Position numbers and translations under genes: made by a program | DNA from: Acetobacter aceti NBRC 14818 | GTDB lineage: Bacteria > Pseudomonadota > Alphaproteobacteria > Acetobacterales > Acetobacteraceae | Direction of reading: 5' to 3' | Length of the DNA: 64,000 bases | Assembly (NCBI RefSeq): GCF_000193495.2 | Contig: NZ_AP023410.1 | Span: forward strand, 3,185,501-3,249,500 | Notes under the pieces: generated by a model | Database searches by the model: none | Seen by the model: the letters and a program-made list of their open reading frames with translations, nothing else | What the model was told of the DNA's origin: nothing | Shown here: piece after piece, positions 34,913-43,879 of the stretch | Layout of the letters: every line of letters begins with the position of its first letter | Position numbering within the stretch: position 1 is the first letter of the stretch

Positions 34913-36808
34913 TCAGTGCTGATTTCTTGCGGAATACTCTGTGTTCATACGTATAAATGTCAACGCCATGACCAGTGCTGTAATCCATCCCAGACCAGTC
35001 CAGCCGAAGAATAGATTAACGACAAAGACAGCGGGTTTCCGCACTGTGTCACGAATACAGGCAATCACGAACGGCACGAAATACAGCGCAATTCCGGCCG
35101 CTATAGCTAGCAGGGCTGTGATGCCTGACAGTCCAAACAGTTGGAACGTGCCTTTTGCAGACTGAACAGGCGCGGACGGAGCGACTTCCGGAGAAGGCGG
35201 AGCTGTCTTTTGCGATACTGCTTCAGCAGGTCTGGTGGTTTCCGCGACAGTAGCCGGTGTTCCCAGAAGCACGGCTGCGTCGGCGTCAGACAGGAAAGAC
35301 GAAACGTCTGGACGACCGGTGTCGCGTTGCCATGCTGCAATGGCAGTCCGGGTGGATTCACCATACACACCGTCAGCGGTTGAGCCTGCCGGCAAGTATC
35401 CAAGCTTTATCAGGCGGCGTTGAAGAGCGATATGCTGGTCAATCGGTCGTTTTGACTCTTCCAGAGCGGGGCCGGACAGTTTTTTGCGATATTGCTCCGA
35501 CAGGGCGTCCATGCCTGTTGCATAACAGCTGATGGCATTGGACGGCAGTGTCTGATCTGCCTCGCCCGGAACCGGAAGACCGCATTGCTGGTCAACAGTA
35601 TTTTCAGCCAGAATGATTTCCTGCTTCAACGCACGCCAGCCAGCAGGACCGACGAGTTGTCGCAGGGCGTAATAGACCTGATCGAACTGAAGCTCGTGTT
35701 CAGCAGCCTGACTGTTTTCACACAACATGATGGCTACGCCGTTTTTCTGGGGCGGGGTACGACAGGAGAAGTCAGGACTGTAATGGTCTGCTGCCCTGAT
35801 CGCGGCTTCTGCTTCCGGTGCTGTAGCCAGAGCCTGTTCCGATGTGATGTAATTGCCAGCGACCAGAAAACCGGCCAGCGCCTGCGGGAAAGGAAGGGGA
35901 GCCTGCTCATCGGCGGTGCATTCTGCTTCCAGCCGTCCTCCGAGAGCGCAGCGGGAAAGAGAAAACGCCGCGTCAATTTCATGATCGTAGCGCGGCAGCA
36001 TGTAGGACCATCCCGCCTGGAACTGGCCCATATTGGCTTTGGTGGCGACATAATAGGCAAGAAAACCGTTGGGTTCGCTGCGATTTTGCTGAACCCAGAA
36101 TCCTTCGTTTTCTTTGAGACTCTGTTCCAGATAGGGTCGGGACACGCTGTCCGTCGTGATGTCCGCAAGGCGGCCGTCGGTGTAGCGATAAATGATCGCC
36201 GGTGTGTAAGACCCCGCGTGGGACGCAAAGGTATAGAGAAAACTGCTGTCGCCGATGACAATTTCCTGAGCGCCATCCTTGTCAATATCGGCAAAAAACG
36301 GCCGATCTTCTCCGGAGAGTTCAGAGGTCCGTGTCGCACTCCACGTACCGTTTTTCGTCATCCCGACAACGGATGTCAGGGCGCAGCAGTGAGCGCCTCC
36401 AGTGTAGACCGAAACAACGGCCTGAGGGAGCGGGGAGGCGGCATCCAGATGGCGCAGATCAAGCTGAAGGTCACGGACATCGCTGCCGTCCCGACTGTAG
36501 GGGGTCAGCAATGTGGTGAAGGCCGGTCGATCCGGATGGGTGCTGTCTTTCAGGGTGAGCACAGCCATGCGACAGGCCCCTGAAACCAGTGCATCATTAC
36601 CACTCAGAAGGGTGGGAGCGCTGCAATCAGGTTTCTCCACCAGATCGACGGAGGCATCCAGTCCGCCGTTAGACAGAGCGATATGTTCGTGCTCGTCAAT
36701 CGCCGCGTGAGCAAGCGGAGGTGCGCTTTCCCGAGCCTGTGCGGTAACGGCTCCCGCCGACAGACCGCACACCATAGCCAAAAGACTTTTCTTAATCAGG
36801 CGTTTCAT
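34913..36808 (-). CDS. Chimeric exported/membrane protein with PG-binding-like and superinfection-immunity-like parts
   Basis: A 631-residue protein I do not recognise as a whole. A signal peptide (1-25) leads into a beta-rich region with an FG-GAP-like calcium motif (FFADIDKDGAQEIVIGD, about 165-185). A cysteine-containing helical region follows (about 330-450) that recalls the LprI-type lysozyme inhibitor fold. Residues 455-500 look like a peptidoglycan-binding_1 repeat (ALQRRLIKLGYLPAG, DGVYGESTRTAIAAWQ). A Pro/Ala linker leads to two TM helices (553-620) similar to the superinfection-immunity family (ALYFVPFVIACIRD, NLFFGWTGLGWITALVMAL). An envelope-located role is likely; the function is unknown. 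Confidence 0.6.
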   Translation of the reverse strand: MKRLIKKSLLAMVCGLSAGAVTAQARESAPPLAHAAIDEHEHIALSNGGLDASVDLVEKPDCSAPTLLSGNDALVSGACRMAVLTLKDSTHPDRPAFTTLLTPYSRDGSDVRDLQLDLRHLDAASPLPQAVVSVYTGGAHCCALTSVVGMTKNGTWSATRTSELSGEDRPFFADIDKDGAQEIVIGDSSFLYTFASHAGSYTPAIIYRYTDGRLADITTDSVSRPYLEQSLKENEGFWVQQNRSEPNGFLAYYVATKANMGQFQAGWSYMLPRYDHEIDAAFSLSRCALGGRLEAECTADEQAPLPFPQALAGFLVAGNYITSEQALATAPEAEAAIRAADHYSPDFSCRTPPQKNGVAIMLCENSQAAEHELQFDQVYYALRQLVGPAGWRALKQEIILAENTVDQQCGLPVPGEADQTLPSNAISCYATGMDALSEQYRKKLSGPALEESKRPIDQHIALQRRLIKLGYLPAGSTADGVYGESTRTAIAAWQRDTGRPDVSSFLSDADAAVLLGTPATVAETTRPAEAVSQKTAPPSPEVAPSAPVQSAKGTFQLFGLSGITALLAIAAGIALYFVPFVIACIRDTVRKPAVFVVNLFFGWTGLGWITALVMALTFIRMNTEYSARNQH

Positions 36809-37175
36809 TGAAGCCTGTTCCCTTCAGTTTGCAGAGAGCTTAGGCGCAGGCTTCAGTGATTTGAAGCTATCAATCCACTAATCTGTGGGGAAGAGCGACG
36901 GCGTGACGAATACTGTCGGGAAATACGAGGATGAGCGTTCACCCATTGAGCTGACAGATAACACATCACTGTTTGAGCGCTGACGGGTGCGATGAGGCGT
37001 GATCGAGAAAGTGCTGTTTTCGGGCAGGCGCTGCGCACTTTCCGGCATGGTTTCTGTCATTGCCGTAGTGGGACATGGTAACGGCCTCTTCATCAAAATG
37101 ACATACCAAGCAGGATTGTCTCTTTCGTAAGGCACATGCCATGCTTCATTTTGCACAATTGTAGTTCCACACATC
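36809..37175. other. Intergenic region, no supported gene
   Basis: It separates two divergent genes and must hold their promoters. A leftward open frame of 102 codons (36878-37186) crosses it and overlaps the next gene's start; it has no convincing ribosome binding site, so I do not call it. A small gene from its internal ATG near 37093 cannot be excluded. Confidence 0.4.
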
Positions 37176-38432
37176 ATGAAAAACATCCTGCTTTATGTGG
37201 AGCCAGCGTGCTTCAGAAATGATCCACAGATGCTCAGCGTGTGGGTCAGCTGGGTCGCGCAATTTGTCAGAATGGAAAACGCTGCGGGTGGTGGTCGGTT
37301 TAACTTCGCCATAGCGACCAGCCCGTGGCTCTGTGATTTCTTTCGCGGAACCGGACCCGAAACAGCAACGCTGCAGATCGAAGTCAGTCCCCGGCGTGTG
37401 CTTGAGGCTTTCGAAGGTGACCGATACCGCTATGTAAGAGATCTGTATGCTCCGGCATCCACTCCGCCTGTTAATCAGGCCCTTGTGGATGTTTTTGAAG
37501 AAATTCGTGAGAGCTTCAATCCGGATCTGATCCTGAGCTATGCACAGAACCGTTATATCGAGACTGTATTTCACGACAAACGCCATGTGTTCAGTGAAAT
37601 GGCTCCTCTGCCGCGCATAACCGGTCAATCAGCCTTTTTCTTTGATCCGAGTGGGCATCAGACCGCCAATCTTCTGCGTAAAGAGGCTTCGCGTCTGCAA
37701 AATATCATTCTGCCGAAAGCAGACGCTGATGAGGTTCTCGCGCTCTGGCAGCATAATGTTCGTGATCGCTGCGTTGAGGCAGCCAAAACGCGCGGGCTGG
37801 ATCAGTGGTTGGCCGGTATCAGGGAAGAGGGACGTCCTGTCGCACTTCTGGCCTTCCAGCCTCCCGACTGGCTGACTTATGAAGGCGCCTATGAAACCAT
37901 CCCGCTTGATGCGCTTCTCATGCGGTGGCTCTCCGATCTTCCCTCTGAGTGGCTGGCAGTAGCAACCTATCATCCGCTTTGGCGGCTACCTCCGGAAATG
38001 GAAGCCGCGATTGCCCGTGAATTTCCGAATTTTCGACCTATCCCGGAAGATTTAAGTGTGGGCGTATCAGAGCCTCTTCTGCCTTTTGTAGAAGCGGTTC
38101 TCACAATCTCATCTTCTGTCGGGATGATGGGCCTGCTTGATGGCAAGTGCGTCCTGACTTATGGACGTTCGATGCTGGATGGTCTGTCGGCCCGCTCTCC
38201 GGACGAACTTTCCACCACTCCGTCCTTGACGTCCATGCAGAGGGCCGCAGTGATGGCTTTTCTTTCCAATGGATACTGTCACGACGTCCACGACTGTCTC
38301 GACCGTCATGGTTACATGGGAGATTTGTGGAGCCGGATCATAAACAGCAAAGATCCTGGTAGCGATTATTTCGATTTCAGTCGATGGTCTCCAAAGATAT
38401 TCGGAAAACTGCTTGGTGCTGTCGCTACTTAG
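37176..38432 (+). CDS. Unknown protein, faintly like capsule/Kdo-type glycosyltransferases
   Basis: A 418-residue soluble protein with no signal peptide. Its C-terminal third (VGVSEPLLPFVEAVLTISSSVG, here about residues 288-310, followed by MMGLLDGKCVLTYGRSMLDG) has the arrangement of the donor-binding lobe in KpsS-like and other GT-B capsule glycosyltransferases, where a Ser-Ser/Thr-Ser stretch precedes a Gly-rich loop. This resemblance is weak and by eye only. The middle contains many aromatic residues (AVATYHPLWRLPPEM). It stands alone, divergent from the chimeric membrane protein, with a weak hairpin after it. No neighbour clarifies its job. Confidence 0.45.
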   Translation: MKNILLYVEPACFRNDPQMLSVWVSWVAQFVRMENAAGGGRFNFAIATSPWLCDFFRGTGPETATLQIEVSPRRVLEAFEGDRYRYVRDLYAPASTPPVNQALVDVFEEIRESFNPDLILSYAQNRYIETVFHDKRHVFSEMAPLPRITGQSAFFFDPSGHQTANLLRKEASRLQNIILPKADADEVLALWQHNVRDRCVEAAKTRGLDQWLAGIREEGRPVALLAFQPPDWLTYEGAYETIPLDALLMRWLSDLPSEWLAVATYHPLWRLPPEMEAAIAREFPNFRPIPEDLSVGVSEPLLPFVEAVLTISSSVGMMGLLDGKCVLTYGRSMLDGLSARSPDELSTTPSLTSMQRAAVMAFLSNGYCHDVHDCLDRHGYMGDLWSRIINSKDPGSDYFDFSRWSPKIFGKLLGAVAT

Positions 38433-38449
38433 TGTCCGGTTCTGTAGGT

Positions 38450-38470
38450 GTGTAACTGCGTTACGCTTTT
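38450..38470 (+). terminator. Weak terminator hairpin
   Basis: GTGTAAC pairs with GTTACGC (7 bp with one G-T wobble) around a TGC loop and is followed by four T, 18 bp after the preceding stop. Confidence 0.4.
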
Positions 38471-38957
38471 CTATTTGTCATTCAGGGCGGCGGATAAGCA
38501 CCTTTCTTCGAGTCATGATATCCATGGTTTGGAAGAATGGTTGAAGAGGGCTGTCTAATTGTCGATGCGATTTATCTCGCTATCGCAGAGGTATGATTTT
38601 TATGAGTGTTTGTACACCGCGCTCATGACAATGAATGCATGGTCATAACAAGCTTTCTCATCCGTTCTTCACCAGCGCAGGATGCGTCCTTTCAAACAGG
38701 TGCGTTAACAGGTTCACTGAACGCTCCCTTAGCGGCTTAACCACGAAGAATCATACCATTCTTTGCTGTCAGCGATGAGGCTATGGCCTTCTGACTGATG
38801 TTAGGCCGTGAAAAGCGGGCTTTCTATTGAGTGCAACTGGCAACAGCCCCGTAATATGAAGCCAAGACATAGCCTGATGCGTCATATCATTGGCGTGTTG
38901 CGCTAAACATGTTCTGGTTTGATGTTCCGGAAAGTTGTTTTCACTCAGGAGGAGCTT
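38471..38957. other. Gene-poor stretch before the integrated element
   Basis: No open frame here has a good start, motif or composition. It lies outside the attL repeat of the element and may be degraded older sequence. Confidence 0.4.
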
Positions 38958-39170
38958 GTGAAACAGCACAAAGTGATGATCGGAGAGAAGGTTCTCTATC
39001 AAGCCGCGCAGTTATCACATGCAGAGAATTTTGCTGCAGCAAGACGGGCAGAGGGAATCGACTGTCATGTGGCGCCAGATACGACGAAGAAAGTCAGGAA
39101 AGTCAGGATCAATCCACTGACAGGTAAGCCTCGGCGGAATGGAAAAAATCATCCTGCTCAAGACACGTAG
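38958..39170 (+). CDS. Small basic protein, hypothetical
   Basis: A 70-residue product from a GTG start with an excellent ribosome binding site (AGGAGGAG at 38947-38954). The frame is open upstream to 38919, but only the GTG has this support. The protein is Lys/Arg-rich with a charged tail (KKVRKVRINPLTGKPRRNGK) and no known domain. It lies 135 bp left of attL, thus just outside the element. I cannot name a function; the strong ribosome binding site is the main reason to call it. Confidence 0.45.
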   Translation: MKQHKVMIGEKVLYQAAQLSHAENFAAARRAEGIDCHVAPDTTKKVRKVRINPLTGKPRRNGKNHPAQDT

Positions 39171-39305
39171 GAAAAATTGAGGGATTGAAAATATCACTTC
39201 AGGCGGGGAAGCGGCATTCTGCATGTTTGTCCGTAGCGAAACGACACACAGAACAAGCAGCCAAGAGAACGGTGCAGTCACCTGATTTTATGGAGAAGTA
39301 ACAAA

Positions 39306-39322
39306 TGGTTCCCGAAGTAGGA
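39306..39322. repeat. attL direct repeat
   Basis: TGGTTCCCGAAGTAGGA, identical to the tRNA-Asn 3' end at 53940-53956. The next about 20 bases still resemble the tRNA imperfectly (GAAACCCACG against CGAACCTACG). Confidence 0.9.
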
Positions 39323-39470
39323 AGGAAACCCACGTCTCAGGCGGTATCCAGAAGCGTCAAGAATCGTTATAAAATACAGTAAGTTGTCATATTTCTTATC
39401 TCTGTACTTCTCACGGCGACTCTGCTAAACGCATGTTTTAAGAGGGGCATTATGAGGGGCGAAGAAGGTT

Positions 39471-40679
39471 ATGAGTCGGCTCGCACCGAATCGTTTAACG
39501 GCCAGACAAGTAGCAACTCACAAAGATGGCGATTTGTGCGATGGTGGCAATCTCTGGCTGGTCGTTCGTGGAGCATCACGGATATGGACCTTCCGCTATA
39601 AAAGCCCTGTCACCGACAAACGCAGGGAGATGAGCCTCGGGTCTGGCTATGACATATCTCTGGCCGAGGCCCGTATGCTCGCGTCCGACGCCCGACGCCA
39701 GCTTAACCAGAAGGTTGATCCTTTGGAGCAACGTCGGAGCGAAGATGCTGTCAGAAGGCGGGAAGCAGGAATTCCGTTCCGTGATGTGGCAGAGCGATAC
39801 ATCTCCGACCAAGCGGCCGGCTGGCGCGATCCACTGCGCCCGAAGAACTGGCGCCGATCGTTGGAACTGCATGCCTATGATCTGATTGGCGACAAGCCTG
39901 TCGCCCAGATCGAGACCGACGATATCCTTTCCATTCTGCGCCCGATCTGGGTGGAGAAGACGGAAACGGCAGACAAGCTGCGTGGCCGGATGGAGCGCAT
40001 CCTCGACTACGCCCGGACCCATGGCTGGCGGGTAGGCGAGAACCCGGCGCGCTGGAAAGGCCACATTTCCGCGATTCTCCCCAAACCCTCAAATGTTTCC
40101 AAGGTGGAGCACCACAAGGCCATCGATCGCAAAGATATTGGGCGTGTGATGGCCGCTCTGGCCGAATCTCAGGGGATGGCCGCCAAGGCCGTACGCTTCA
40201 CCTGTCTAACCGCCGCCCGGTCTGGAGAAGTCCGCAACGCAACATGGTCAGAGATCGACCTAAAGACTCGCGTGTGGACGATCCCGGCGCATCGGATGAA
40301 GATGGGGAGGGAGCACCGTGTTCCGCTGTCTGACGGCGCTGTGGCCGTCCTGCAGGAAGTCATGCTTCTGCGGGATGAGCGCGCCGGTGATCTGGTGTTT
40401 CCCGGTCAGAAACGGGGCAAGCCGCTGTCAGATGTGGCTCTGTCCAAGGCGCTTCACATTGCAGCAGGCACGAAAGACGTCACCGTGCATGGCCTGCGGT
40501 CCACGTTCCGCGACTGGGCGGCTGAAGACACCGATTATCCCAGCGAAGTGGCTGAGATGGCGCTGGCGCACGCCATCAGCAACAAGGTCGAGGCCGCTTA
40601 TCGACGAGGGGATCTGTTCGATAAGCGGCGGGAGATGATGGTTAATTGGTATGTAGCTACTAATGAATCTGCTGCCTAA
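39471..40679 (+). CDS. int: P4-type tyrosine integrase
   Basis: Site-specific recombinase that would insert the element at tRNA-Asn. The 402-residue protein has the DUF4102 arm-binding N-terminus (LTARQVATHKDGDLCDGGNLWL, about 9-30), a SAM-like core-binding domain (about 100-190) and the catalytic domain with Arg250 (TAARSGEVR), His340-x-x-Arg343 (VHGLRSTF), His367 (LAHAI) and nucleophile Tyr377 (AAYRRGDLF). All five catalytic residues are present, so it should be active. The start is ATG 39471, 149 bp inside attL, reading into the element. Confidence 0.95.
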   Translation: MSRLAPNRLTARQVATHKDGDLCDGGNLWLVVRGASRIWTFRYKSPVTDKRREMSLGSGYDISLAEARMLASDARRQLNQKVDPLEQRRSEDAVRRREAGIPFRDVAERYISDQAAGWRDPLRPKNWRRSLELHAYDLIGDKPVAQIETDDILSILRPIWVEKTETADKLRGRMERILDYARTHGWRVGENPARWKGHISAILPKPSNVSKVEHHKAIDRKDIGRVMAALAESQGMAAKAVRFTCLTAARSGEVRNATWSEIDLKTRVWTIPAHRMKMGREHRVPLSDGAVAVLQEVMLLRDERAGDLVFPGQKRGKPLSDVALSKALHIAAGTKDVTVHGLRSTFRDWAAEDTDYPSEVAEMALAHAISNKVEAAYRRGDLFDKRREMMVNWYVATNESAA

Positions 40680-40791
40680 AGATCACTTCAAGCCTGATTG
40701 GATTGGCATGCGGTAGTATCGGATGAGCCAAATTACACAACAGATCTGCGAAAGCGGCTTATCTTAGCCGCTCTCTACTAGACCAGATGAT

Positions 40792-41841
40792 TTAGGGATC
40801 TATCTTTTCCACGAGCTTATCAACTGCTGTGAGACCCGCATTGATCTGAGATCGATTTACCTTTACGTCCGGATCATTGTGAACGGAGTAATAATCCTGC
40901 CGCATCTTAGATAGTGGTGTCCCATGATGGGCGGCTACGACTCCAGCTGTATTGAAATCTCGCAACTCTCCTACATAGTCGGCAAGAAAACTCTCTCTAT
41001 CGGACGGTCGTGGTGTTCTTGCGGAAAATCGTCCCGGATGCGCTTGGAATTCTGTCCAAATTTGTTCTGCTGTGGCGTCAGAGAAGGCAGAAAAAGCAGC
41101 TGCGGCACCTTTGTATTGAGTGAAGCGATTTCCTATCGCTAGATGAAATTTAGGGATAGGCAACGAGCGGCTGCTTGCCTTTGCAGCGAATGTATAATTA
41201 CCAAAAAAAGGATGCGGGGGAGTGGTGCCATACAACAGTGCGAACAAAGCCTTTACTGCAACGCGAGATGAATCATCCGCATTTACTGGGACCAACAGCC
41301 GTGTCGCACCGCATATTGCCAGTTCAGTATAGATTGCGAAAGATGGGTTTGTATCAATAAAAATTGTCCAATTGTCTTTCGATAGGCTCCTTAGAAGCCT
41401 AGAAAATATTTCATGTACCCACATCCAAGGATCCGCTAACCCAGGGAAGGGGGTTCTATTCGCCTCGTCGCCAATTGCTGATGCCATTATTTCTAGGTTT
41501 CCATCCCCAGACATCAAATATAAATTTTCCGGCATTTTGTCGTTTATCGAATCTACTTTCACATAGAAGTCGGACGCATCGGGAGTATGTCTCTTCAGAA
41601 TAGCCTCACTGATGTAACCCACCACACTGTGGGGAGTAGTCTGTGAGCACAATCTTAGTAGTTGATTTTCTCCAGTTTGGCCCCCACCGAGAAGCATCAT
41701 CGATGAATTCGCTTGAGGACAAAGATCAATCACCAAGACATTGCGGTCTGGGTGTTTTTCCGCGAAACGCGATGCCACATGGAAGGTGACTGTGCTTTTC
41801 CCAGTCCCCCCCTTATTGTTCCAAATTGCATAAGCTTCCAC
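40792..41841 (-). CDS. ParA-like ATPase
   Basis: A 349-residue MinD/ParA-family protein with the deviant Walker A motif (NNKGGTGKSTV, residues 8-18), a switch I region (VIDLCPQANSS) and a Walker B-like IFIDTNPSF. It starts at GTG 41839-41841 with AGGAGAAGG upstream. ParA proteins usually partition DNA or position complexes together with a ParB/CopG partner; no such partner gene is evident beside it, so a segregation role is not established. It is the last gene of the leftward accessory block. A role as cargo or in anti-phage defence is possible but unproven. Confidence 0.8.
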   Translation of the reverse strand: MEAYAIWNNKGGTGKSTVTFHVASRFAEKHPDRNVLVIDLCPQANSSMMLLGGGQTGENQLLRLCSQTTPHSVVGYISEAILKRHTPDASDFYVKVDSINDKMPENLYLMSGDGNLEIMASAIGDEANRTPFPGLADPWMWVHEIFSRLLRSLSKDNWTIFIDTNPSFAIYTELAICGATRLLVPVNADDSSRVAVKALFALLYGTTPPHPFFGNYTFAAKASSRSLPIPKFHLAIGNRFTQYKGAAAAFSAFSDATAEQIWTEFQAHPGRFSARTPRPSDRESFLADYVGELRDFNTAGVVAAHHGTPLSKMRQDYYSVHNDPDVKVNRSQINAGLTAVDKLVEKIDP

Positions 41842-42152
41842 GAGCCTTCTCCTTTTCTTGTAAGCGTTTTGTAAGTTTTATTGATATTACATCGATTTAC
41901 TCAACGTAACCCCAGAATGTGCACCGTGCTCCGAGACAAACCTCGCACTAGCGGCATATGCATCCGGTTATATGCCCCGGATATGATCTTCGCCTGCACC
42001 TCCCAAGCCAGCCACATGGATGCAGGTAATTCCGCCCCCCTCCCGTTCCTGCAAAGAAGCCTACCAGCACCAACGGTGCAATGGTGTATGAAGAGCTGTC
42101 TTTTGTGGGGTAGCGATCACGCCAGATGCTTCGAAGAGTGTTAGCTTCCATC
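41842..42152. other. Intergenic region in the accessory block
   Basis: No gene is supported. It would contain the promoter and leader of the ParA-like gene. Near 41859-41880 a short motif recurs (GTAAG-CGTTTT-GTAAG), possibly a binding site. Confidence 0.35.
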
Positions 42153-43115
42153 TCAGCCGGGAATAAAGACGTTCGCAAAGTGGTAAGCGAGGTATTCTTG
42201 CTGACGTTCCGTGAAGGGGGCGCCCCTTACTGGCATTTCGTCGACGCAGCCAAGAAACATCAGTTGTGTGCAATCAACGACCGGAGAGACTTTGACACGG
42301 CCGTTGTTCGTAAAGGTGATGTAGCCGTGATCAAAAAGATGATCGATGTTAGGACTGAGAAGAAAGCCGTTGTGCCCGTCTAGGCGTTCATTTCCTGTTT
42401 CGCAGGCCCGCCATGGCTTGATATGGCTCGCTTTAAGATGACGTTTGTCTGTGACCTGGCTCACTCGACAGCCTGTCTCGATCTCTTCAACGTTCAATCG
42501 AAAACGCCCTTGCCCACGTCGCGACTGTACCTGTGCCAAACGCTCTGTGTCATTGAGATTAACATCGTTGTTAATACTTTGAGCAATTGCATCGTCTAGC
42601 GTGCGTAAGGCGCCGTCATCGTCATCCATCCCTTGGGAGAGGGCTAGCACGTCTCGCGACCAGGCAGGCATCTGATAAGACAAAAGGCGCTGTCCGAGCT
42701 CCTCGGAGATACCAGCAAGATATGCACCTTGGTTACCGTTGCCGCTTTCCGGAGATATGGGTGAATATTTTTCCGGTAGCAGAGGCGCTAAGTCTCTAAT
42801 GTGACTTTTGGGGGAGAATGCATGCGGAAGAGCATGCCATTTGACCGGGATCATCCATCCGTCGTGATGCCATTGGGCGCCTGCCACACCAAATTCGCCA
42901 GGTTTGGGTGCTGTGACCGCTGGGTGTGTAGCGATGCCGATTTGTTGAATGAGACCTTTGGCGTAGGAAAACACAATATCGCCGGGAAGTACCTGTCGCA
43001 TGTTATCGTAAAAATGGTTGCGGTGGCCGTCTGCTCGCCGCTTGGGCGACCAAATATAGCCGCCTCCTATTTCCTGATCGTATGTCTGCTTATGATTGAC
43101 CCACCAGTATCTCAT
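42153..43115 (-). CDS. EVE-like/HNH endonuclease, putative modification-dependent nuclease
   Basis: A 320-residue two-domain protein. The N-terminus (MRYWWVNHKQTYDQEIGGG, then RNHFYDNMRQVLPGDIVFSY, residues 1-70) resembles EVE/PUA-like domains that read modified bases. The C-terminus (about 220-300) is an HNH_2-type nuclease: C-x-V, KASHIKPWRACETGNERLDG, NGFLLSPNIDHLFDHGYI, with the expected His and Asn residues. Such fusions are known as restriction enzymes that cut modified DNA. The ATG at 43113-43115 has an AAAGG site; the upstream open frame is not family-like. Inside a satellite element it is a plausible anti-phage cargo gene. Confidence 0.8.
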   Translation of the reverse strand: MRYWWVNHKQTYDQEIGGGYIWSPKRRADGHRNHFYDNMRQVLPGDIVFSYAKGLIQQIGIATHPAVTAPKPGEFGVAGAQWHHDGWMIPVKWHALPHAFSPKSHIRDLAPLLPEKYSPISPESGNGNQGAYLAGISEELGQRLLSYQMPAWSRDVLALSQGMDDDDGALRTLDDAIAQSINNDVNLNDTERLAQVQSRRGQGRFRLNVEEIETGCRVSQVTDKRHLKASHIKPWRACETGNERLDGHNGFLLSPNIDHLFDHGYITFTNNGRVKVSPVVDCTQLMFLGCVDEMPVRGAPFTERQQEYLAYHFANVFIPG

Positions 43116-43245
43116 AGAGCAGCCTTTTTGTTTTTCCTCAGCCTCAGCCGATGATGGTGGTGACAATGTGACATAAAGGGCAACCCAATCCCCGCTATGC
43201 AGAGATTCTTGACCTAGAGACTGAAAGCTAATGCGACGCAGATTT

Positions 43246-43815
43246 TCACAAATGCACGTTTATATAGTAATGCACCTCCGAGGAATGGTTTTTAATCTTT
43301 CCCTCTAAAGACGAGTGTGCTGTCGGAAAAGAATGAAGCGCAAGATGAAATGCTGCGGCAAAAAATGGTGCGAATACTAAAAATAGTAAGCTAGCGGTAA
43401 TCCAACTGTCTATCTGATTTAATGTATTTTTATTTATAAAAATCTGGTTTTTATAAGTTTCTATAACATTGGCTAAAAAATTTTCTTTCGGTAGTTCCTT
43501 AAGTTTTTCTAAATCTAGAGATTCTTTATCTTCTCTCATCCATTTGCGCGGGCTAATTGAATATAGTGCGCATAAGACTGAAAGCATTTCCGCAGTTACC
43601 AACACCCAACCAGCGGTTTCATATCCCGTATAGTGAGCAACAGCCACCGACGTGGCCATTATCGGAATAATCCATCCTATGATTGAGCAAGCACGATTTT
43701 GACTGCTTATCCACTCCTGATGCTGAGAATCCAATTGGATTTCAGCTAGTCGAATGATCTCTTGCATCTTCCAATGACTAAAATCGTTCGAATATTCGTC
43801 AGGCTGCCTTTTCAT
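43246..43815 (-). CDS. Three-TM membrane protein, unknown (effector-like topology)
   Basis: A 189-residue protein with a soluble N-terminal helix (1-40), a TM pair (about 43-62 and 68-88), a cytosolic helical segment (90-135) and a third TM (about 139-162). This 2+1 layout recalls SLATT and Pycsar-effector-like (DUF5706) membrane proteins, but no cyclase or second-messenger synthase lies next to it, and the match is topological only. Its AT content is higher than most of the window. It is transcribed leftward between the XRE regulator and the EVE-HNH gene, about 130 bp from the latter. Confidence 0.55.
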   Translation of the reverse strand: MKRQPDEYSNDFSHWKMQEIIRLAEIQLDSQHQEWISSQNRACSIIGWIIPIMATSVAVAHYTGYETAGWVLVTAEMLSVLCALYSISPRKWMREDKESLDLEKLKELPKENFLANVIETYKNQIFINKNTLNQIDSWITASLLFLVFAPFFAAAFHLALHSFPTAHSSLEGKIKNHSSEVHYYINVHL

Positions 43816-43879
43816 CGGATTCGCAGTAATTTTTGTTGAAAAATTCTATGCCACAACGGCAAGGAAGTGACTAAATTTC

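Noticed and set aside
36878-37186. 102-codon minus-strand frame overlapping the 37176 gene start
   Set aside because: Weak start context and overlap with the divergent gene; kept only as a remark on the intergenic region.
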